From HK1 sp965202735 (GTDB lineage: Bacteria > Pseudomonadota > Gammaproteobacteria > HK1), in contig OZ241844.1 in assembly GCA_965202735.1 (NCBI GenBank), positions 2,294,001 through 2,358,000 on the forward strand: 64,000 nucleotides of DNA, written 5' to 3'. Each line of letters starts with the position of its first letter. Position 1 is the stretch's first letter. The notes beneath the pieces were generated by a model. The model searched no databases and was not told the DNA's origin. It worked only from the letters and a program-made list of their open reading frames with translations. This document shows, one piece after another, positions 59,253-64,000 of this stretch. A program made the position numbers and the translations under genes.

Positions 59253-60853
59253 GGGTGTGCCCCCGGAACTGATCAGTATCAATGAAGGTATGTCCGTCGA
59301 AGGGGTACGACATTGTCAGGACAAGCCACGTCGGCTCGATACGTTTCCGCGAGCACAGGCCATGCATGGTCGAATCGTTGGCTCTGCACGAGCGAGCGCA
59401 GGGTGAGAATGGCTTGCCCGCCGGGCAGGCCCCAGCGCATCCCGGAGCGCTTGAGCCGTTCGGTGACCAAGGTCTTGCAGGCCGCCTCGACGACCCCGGA
59501 GCCGATGGGCAGGCCCCGCGCCTTGGCCTCGGCGTAGCCCATGCGGTGGCGATTGCCGCGGAAGTAGCCGAGCACCTGTGCGATGCGCTCCTCGTCGGGA
59601 TATCTCGTGCGCAGATGCACCAGCGCGCGGATGACCCGCTCGACCCCGGCGGGCTCATGACGCAGCCGGTGGCGATAGGTGTTGAGCTGCGTCGCCGCCT
59701 TGGGCGAGGCGGTGCCGTAGGCGGCGTCGAAGGCGTCGCTGAGCTGCTCGACGGCGTGGTAGAAGTCGATGAGTTCGACGCCCTCGGGCAGCGCACCGGA
59801 GAGGAACGTCCAGTTGTCCTTCGCCCCGTCGGCGAGCTTGACCACGGTGAGGTCCGGGCGCGGGGCGCGCACCGCCGCGACCTCGGCGGCAACCATCGCC
59901 TTGAGGCTCGCCTTGCGCGGCTGCGGCATCCGGCCCATGCGCACGCTGTACAGCCGCTCGCCCTGGGCATCGACCAGCGAGACCGTGGCACAGCCCGCCT
60001 CGCGGTATCCGCCGCGCATCGGCGCCATCACCCCGTCGAGCGAGACCACCACCGCACGGGCCGCCTCCGGCACCGCGACGCTGGCCTCGCGCACCGTGGT
60101 CTCGAACGTCTCGCGCTGCGCCTCCCAGCGCGCCGACAGCGCCTTGGGCAGCCGGTCGAGGCTGCTCTTCGACGGCTGCATCGGCCCGAGGGTGGCCAGC
60201 ACCTGCTCGGCGTCTCGCGGGGTCAGATGCGAGACCAGCAGCGCACCGTGGCGCGCCGCGAGCGGCGTCCAGTACCCCTCGACGATGCCCACCCGGCGCT
60301 CCAGCGCCGCCACTGCCCGCGCCCCGCGCCGCGCCCGGTACAGCGTGCGGGTCACCGACACCGGGCCGGCGGTGGTGAGGTAGGTCTGGGCACTGCGACA
60401 CGCCCGGCGATGGACCTCGCCGTCGATGAGCACGAACGGCAGGTCCACGTCGTGTCGGGCGAGCGCCTGTTCGGTGACCGCGCACTCGGTGCGGGCGAAC
60501 AGGGCGTGGAGCTCGCGCTCGAAGTTCTCGAACGAATGCGTGTCGGACGATTCGTACTTCTTCAGCAGCGCACTCACGCGCCGGGGGAGTGCTTCGAGCA
60601 CGCTCCAGACATCTTGGGGAGTGGGTTTGTCGGTCGGCGTATGGGATACTTCCATTGGGGCAGCCCTCCACAGTGTTGGGATTTCGCGCACAGCATTGTT
60701 GCAGAGGATCACTGCCCCGTCTTCCCCTCTGAGCTTGCCTGCGGTGACAAAGTGTCACCGGAGACGGGTTCTTCTTCGTCTGGCGTTTTCCACAAATCTT
60801 TAGAATTCGATCATTTAGGAGTATTAGCTCGTGTCAGTTCTAGATCTACACCC
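59253..60853 (-). mobile_element. complete ISKra4-type insertion sequence (~1.6 kb)
   Basis: The ends GGGTGTGCCCCCGGAACTGA (left) and, inverted, GGGTGTAGATCTAGAACTGA (right) form an imperfect ~20-bp terminal repeat around one transposase gene. It is inverted relative to the truncated copy and abuts it. No target duplication is evident, so the pair probably arose by insertion plus deletion or inversion. Confidence 0.88.
59279..60712 (-). CDS. transposase, ISKra4 family
   Basis: 477 residues. The DDE positions are suggested by VVVSLDGVMAPMRGGYREAG, VKLADGAKDNWTFL with DFYHAVEQLSDAF, and LPIGSGVVEAACKTLVTERLKRSGMRW, the last being characteristic of ISKra4-type enzymes. The GTG at 60712 or ATG at 60655 starts the protein. 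No frameshift is seen, so the element may be active. Confidence 0.92.
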   Translation of the reverse strand: MILCNNAVREIPTLWRAAPMEVSHTPTDKPTPQDVWSVLEALPRRVSALLKKYESSDTHSFENFERELHALFARTECAVTEQALARHDVDLPFVLIDGEVHRRACRSAQTYLTTAGPVSVTRTLYRARRGARAVAALERRVGIVEGYWTPLAARHGALLVSHLTPRDAEQVLATLGPMQPSKSSLDRLPKALSARWEAQRETFETTVREASVAVPEAARAVVVSLDGVMAPMRGGYREAGCATVSLVDAQGERLYSVRMGRMPQPRKASLKAMVAAEVAAVRAPRPDLTVVKLADGAKDNWTFLSGALPEGVELIDFYHAVEQLSDAFDAAYGTASPKAATQLNTYRHRLRHEPAGVERVIRALVHLRTRYPDEERIAQVLGYFRGNRHRMGYAEAKARGLPIGSGVVEAACKTLVTERLKRSGMRWGLPGGQAILTLRSLVQSQRFDHAWPVLAETYRADVACPDNVVPLRRTYLH

Positions 60854-60894
60854 TCCAAGTGAGTTCTAGTTTTTTCTTTCTCATGGTGTCGTTC

Positions 60895-61023
60895 TCATAG
60901 TTGCGGCGCGCGGCTCGACAGGTAATCGAGCCGGCGCTTGCGCGGATACGCGTCCGCTGCATTCTGAATATTGCGTATGGACTCTATGGCCGGATCGCCG
61001 GCCAGCACGAAGTGCGTTTCCAT
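60895..61023 (-). CDS. small 42-residue protein, third gene of the AAA operon (candidate)
   Basis: METHFVLAGDPAIESI opens a 42-residue frame whose ATG shares its A with the TGA of the upstream gene (TGATG). It ends SSRAPQL-stop, 42 bases before the IS. The tight coupling supports translation. No family is recognised. It could be the remnant of a longer gene cut by the IS insertion. Confidence 0.45.
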   Translation of the reverse strand: METHFVLAGDPAIESIRNIQNAADAYPRKRRLDYLSSRAPQL

Positions 61024-61763
61024 CAGATCGGCCAGGAAGGCCCGACGTTGCCCTGGTTGCGGAAGTAGACCAGCGGCTCCTCAAGAATAAGTCGTTGTTG
61101 GCCGAGATCAAAAGCTTTCTGCCGGATCTGATCGAGCGACTGGCTGAGCAACGCCGAAATCGCCGCCGGATCGATGACAGCCGTAGCGCCGATTTTGTTG
61201 CGGAGGCGCTTCATCATCACCTCCGTGATGGCGTGAATGCCGTGGCGATAAATCAGGCGTTCCTGGCTGCGCGCCGGGGCTTTCTGTTTATAGTCCAGCA
61301 CGAGGGTGCGGATAGCGCGGTGGCACAGGACGGCGTTGGCCAACAACGCCCCCGGCAGGGTAGCGGTGAACAGCACCTGGTGCTCAGCGGAGTCGGGGTC
61401 GGCGAGCCGCGCGGGTTCGCTCTTGAGCCAAACGGCGTAGCGCGGGTCGTTCTTTTGCTCCACAAGTCGCTCGGCGAATGCCGCGCCTTCCTGCAACTGC
61501 TCCAGTGCATCCGACACATCGACGCTGCCGCTCTTGAGTTCGACCGGAGCCGCGACGAGCTTCCGGCCGTACTCGAGAACGAAGAGAATGAAGTCGCATC
61601 GCTTGCCGCTGTACCCTTGCGCCTCGAAGGCCTTGTCCGCATCGACGACGACCCGCTCGCGGGGGACGTCTTCGAGGAACACCCGGCATCGATCCCGCGA
61701 GCAGGAGTCACAACAATTCTCCGCGCCAATCTTCGCGCGGATAGCGTCAAGGACTTCCTTCAC
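61023..61763 (-). CDS. nuclease-like partner of AAA ATPase (PD-(D/E)XK-like)
   Basis: 246 residues. CDSCSRDRCRVFLED near the start resembles a Cys-rich site. KRCDFILFVLEYGRKLVAAPVELKSG has the D...ExK spacing of PD-(D/E)XK nucleases (D near 56, ELK near 72). The remainder is helical. The GTG at 61763 overlaps the ATPase stop (GTGA). An ATPase-plus-nuclease defence pair of Septu/Gabija-like logic is plausible, but the family was not identified. Confidence 0.7.
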   Translation of the reverse strand: MKEVLDAIRAKIGAENCCDSCSRDRCRVFLEDVPRERVVVDADKAFEAQGYSGKRCDFILFVLEYGRKLVAAPVELKSGSVDVSDALEQLQEGAAFAERLVEQKNDPRYAVWLKSEPARLADPDSAEHQVLFTATLPGALLANAVLCHRAIRTLVLDYKQKAPARSQERLIYRHGIHAITEVMMKRLRNKIGATAVIDPAAISALLSQSLDQIRQKAFDLGQQRLILEEPLVYFRNQGNVGPSWPI

Positions 61764-63334
61764 TCGGGGATGCCGCCGACCGAGGCTTCCGCAAGCCGAT
61801 TCTGCAATTCAGCCGAACGGTTGTAGAGTTCTTCGGCGACATCCTCGTAATCCGAGGGTTCTATTCCCTCGATGCGGTTGAACGCAATTTCGCCCACCGT
61901 CGATCCGCCGCCGGCCTCGCCCTTTCGAAACAGCCATACTCCGACATCTTCGGGCCGCAACCGCCCTCCAGCCGAAGATTCGTCCACGAAGCGGCCGGTC
62001 TTCTCATTGAACTCGCCCTCCCGAATCAGGTTCCCGAACGCCTTGAGCAACCAGTCGCTGTGCGTGGTGGCCACCACTCGCACGCCGGCATTGACCAACC
62101 GGGCCAGCGTGTACGCCATCTCGGTCTGAGCGGCCGGATGGAGGTGCGCTTCCGGCTCCTCGATAATCAGCGTGTCGCCCGCGCCCATGCCGTCACGCAA
62201 GAACAGAACCATCGGCGCCAACTCGGTAACCATGGACGAGACCTGGCCAAGACCGATGCCCTGTGTCGCGTTCCGTGGCCGATAGAGGAACTCGGGATAA
62301 CCCCCCGGCAACTGCCGCTGCACAAGTATCTCCCCTCCCAGCGTGCCGTCTTCCAGCTCGCCCGCGATCGTCTGGACAACTTCCGTACACCTCAACGCCC
62401 GGCGAAATCCATCCTCGCGGCCCCTATGGCCAATAAGCTGCTGCATGAAGTCGGCCAACGGTCCGGGGAAGGTGGGCAGCTCCGAAACGCGCTCCAGACC
62501 TGTACGAGTGGCGCGCGCCATGACGGAGCTCGCGATCACGCGATGGCTCTGCATGATGCCGCTTCTCGCGGCAGGCAGGTAGTACGCCCGTCTGACGTCA
62601 AGTCCGATTACATAGGGAAGCTCAGCGATCGCTTTTGGGTATTGGCCGGCTTCCAGATGGGCTGAAATCCGTCCCAGGCGAACACCCAGCTCCGAATTCG
62701 GCTCCCGCGCGGGCACAAGGACCATGTCTTCGATCTCTCCTGCAACCGCACAGCCAGAGTCCGAGACCGTAGCGTCGAACCCCCATATATCCCGCATTCC
62801 CTCCCGCACGCCCAAGGAGACTTTCGCCCGGTCGATACCCTCCCGTGCCCGAATCAACCCCGACGCGGATGGAAGATCGAAGCAGCGTCGGAGCTCATCG
62901 ACAAGGCCTTCCACCGCTCCATCGGACCCAAGAAGCGTCTTCTTCGCTTCGTCCCGGACCCGTTCAGGCAGATCGGAGAACCTGAACGGCCGGTTCTCCA
63001 GACTCAGCTTGTCGCCAAGCTCTTCCGCTTCTCTGGAGATTGCCGCCCGTTCTTCGTCCGAAGAGACGAAATTGCCCACAAGTCCATCCAACAGGCGACT
63101 TGCCTGGCGAACGACAACGGGAATGCGCGAGAATCCTTCCAGCGTGTTGTGCAGCGAATAGATCAGCACCGAGAAGCAGGTCTTGCCGGTATTGCTCGCG
63201 CCGACGAATATCGTCAACGGACGAAGCTCGACCTCGCCCTTCTCGATGGGGCCGAAATTCTCCACCGCGATGCGGACACCCGCTCGGGAAGAAGCCTCGG
63301 GATTCCCCGCTTTGCTCTCTGCGATCACGGCCAT
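61760..63334 (-). CDS. AAA family ATPase (OLD-like), first gene of a defence-like operon
   Basis: 524 residues. VRIAVENFGPIEKGEVELRPLTIFVGASNTGKTCFSVLIYSL contains Walker A near residue 48. A long helical insertion follows, then GQVSSMVTELAPMVLFL, DTLIIEEPEAHLHPAAQTEMAYTLARLV (Walker B) and VRVVATTHSDWLLKAF. This is the AAA_15/OLD type. Expressed with the nuclease-like gene. Start ATG 63334. Confidence 0.85.
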   Translation of the reverse strand: MAVIAESKAGNPEASSRAGVRIAVENFGPIEKGEVELRPLTIFVGASNTGKTCFSVLIYSLHNTLEGFSRIPVVVRQASRLLDGLVGNFVSSDEERAAISREAEELGDKLSLENRPFRFSDLPERVRDEAKKTLLGSDGAVEGLVDELRRCFDLPSASGLIRAREGIDRAKVSLGVREGMRDIWGFDATVSDSGCAVAGEIEDMVLVPAREPNSELGVRLGRISAHLEAGQYPKAIAELPYVIGLDVRRAYYLPAARSGIMQSHRVIASSVMARATRTGLERVSELPTFPGPLADFMQQLIGHRGREDGFRRALRCTEVVQTIAGELEDGTLGGEILVQRQLPGGYPEFLYRPRNATQGIGLGQVSSMVTELAPMVLFLRDGMGAGDTLIIEEPEAHLHPAAQTEMAYTLARLVNAGVRVVATTHSDWLLKAFGNLIREGEFNEKTGRFVDESSAGGRLRPEDVGVWLFRKGEAGGGSTVGEIAFNRIEGIEPSDYEDVAEELYNRSAELQNRLAEASVGGIPE

Positions 63335-63515
63335 CTCGCGCGAGTCATCCCGCTCGGCTCAACCCGTTCGATGGTCGCAAGCGGCCCGCCCACGGTCAAG
63401 ATGACTTCCCGTCGATGACTTCCCGTCGTCCAGCGTGCGCTGTCGGGTCCGGCACTGGTATACGCGGTTGCCGAATCCCCGGTCCGCCACGGCCGTGACC
63501 TTCACCGCCTCCGGC
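63335..63515. other. intergenic region upstream of the AAA operon
   Basis: 181 bases; a likely promoter region for the minus-strand AAA operon. TGACTTCCCGTCG is repeated in tandem near 63403-63425. No gene is seen. Confidence 0.4.
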
Positions 63516-64000
63516 TCACCCGCCGGTGAGGCCGGCGGCGATCGACCGCCCTTCCTCGCCCCACGTTCGCACCCGGGCCTGAAGGTCGGGGTCGAGCCGG
63601 TCGAAGCCTCTCATCCCTTCGACGAGCCCCGCCGTATCGGCAATCTCCGTTCCCGCGGCGACCGCGGCTTCCCGCATTGCGGGGTGGTGGGTCGCGTACC
63701 ACCGCAGCCACCCGGTCTGGAGCCGCAGGGTGCGCGAGATTCGCTCGGCCGTGCGCGCGGGCGGCTCGACCGGCCCCTTGTGATAGCGGGCCTTGTGGGC
63801 GGCTTCGGTGTTGCCGTCCAGCGCACGGATGGCGGCGGCGAAGCGCCGTCGCGCCCCGGCGCCGCGGGTGCGTCCGCGATAGGCGTTCTCGAGCTGTGTC
63901 GCCAGCGCATTCAGGTCGTGCACCGCCGTCGGCGAGAGCCCGAATCCGGCGATGATCGTCTTTGCCAGCGTCTCCGCCGCCTGCTGGGAATACTCGACGA
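63516..64000 (-). CDS. hypothetical protein, 5' end beyond window
   Basis: The frame is open from the right edge to the stop at 63516, giving about 161 visible C-terminal residues. VEYSQQAAETLAKTIIAGFGLS and the Arg-rich YRGRTRGAGARRRFAAAIRAL suggest a mainly helical soluble protein. No family is recognised. A GTG at 63923 is an internal codon, since good coding sequence precedes it. Confidence 0.6.
   Translation of the reverse strand, partial: VEYSQQAAETLAKTIIAGFGLSPTAVHDLNALATQLENAYRGRTRGAGARRRFAAAIRALDGNTEAAHKARYHKGPVEPPARTAERISRTLRLQTGWLRWYATHHPAMREAAVAAGTEIADTAGLVEGMRGFDRLDPDLQARVRTWGEEGRSIAAGLTGG

Noticed and set aside
61020..61030. TGA at the end of the nuclease-like gene as a Sec codon
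   Set aside because: The downstream sequence in that frame is not protein-like. The TGATG coupling to a small frame explains it better.

Overview
The window is high-GC (roughly 68-70 percent by eye), densely coding DNA. Several gene neighbourhoods point to a gammaproteobacterium: the miaB-phoH(ybeZ)-ybeY-corC(ybeX)-lnt run, hspQ, a Yej-type peptide ABC transporter, PA0069-type radical SAM, and ilvA with two C-terminal regulatory domains. The taxonomic call is inference. Housekeeping blocks alternate with defence and mobile modules.

Layout. 0-5.5 kb: the 5' part of a TOTE-type primase/helicase gene runs off the left edge. It is followed by a frameshifted AAA-ATPase-like/PD-(D/E)XK gene, a Cas3 helicase remnant and ilvA. 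5.8-14.9 kb: rpiA, a kinase, a TIM-barrel epimerase and a four-gene sugar ABC transporter, then a radical SAM gene. 15.0-16.6 kb: an intact paralogue of the AAA/PD-(D/E)XK gene. 17.0-21.2 kb: selA, selB and tRNA-Sec, the dedicated Sec decoding genes, without selD. 21.2-31.8 kb: an AAA ATPase with a broken partner, convergent with a type III-B CRISPR operon (CARF-HEPN effector, cmr1, cas10, cmr3, cmr4, cmr5, cmr6). There is no array, cas1, cas2 or cas6. 31.9-36 kb: MITE-like elements, a repeat-rich membrane protein, a SulP transporter and a TerB-like protein. 36.5-45.8 kb: DUF3047, lnt, corC, ybeY, phoH, miaB, a YbaK-like deacylase, a branched-chain aminotransferase and hspQ. 46.2-50.4 kb: an acyl-CoA ligase, an AAA ATPase with a truncated PIN-like partner, and tRNA-Arg. 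51-57.9 kb: a YejABEF-like peptide transporter. 58-64 kb: a PLD-like gene broken by ISKra4-type sequences, an AAA ATPase/nuclease-like operon and a partial unknown gene.

The most unusual signal is not a gene. Diverged tandem duplications recur through the window, and many are offset by about 65-76 bp, often exactly 72 bp. They sit at gene boundaries, where they copy the stop of one gene with or without the start of the next, or lie in frame inside genes (cas10, cmr3, lnt, a sugar permease). At ybeY/corC, cmr3/cmr4, selA/selB, lnt/DUF3047, yejB/yejE and yejE/yejF the boundary has been copied. Two duplications whose lengths are not multiples of three coincide with frameshifts: the CARF-HEPN gene, and a corC start copy left out of frame. 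Shorter expansions (12-45 bp units) fill linkers and termini of SelA, SelB, PhoH, a permease, an acyl-CoA ligase and others. Three copies of a 111-122 bp MITE with 16-bp inverted ends and perfect 9-bp target duplications are also present.

All calls come from reading translations and motifs by eye. No database search was possible.
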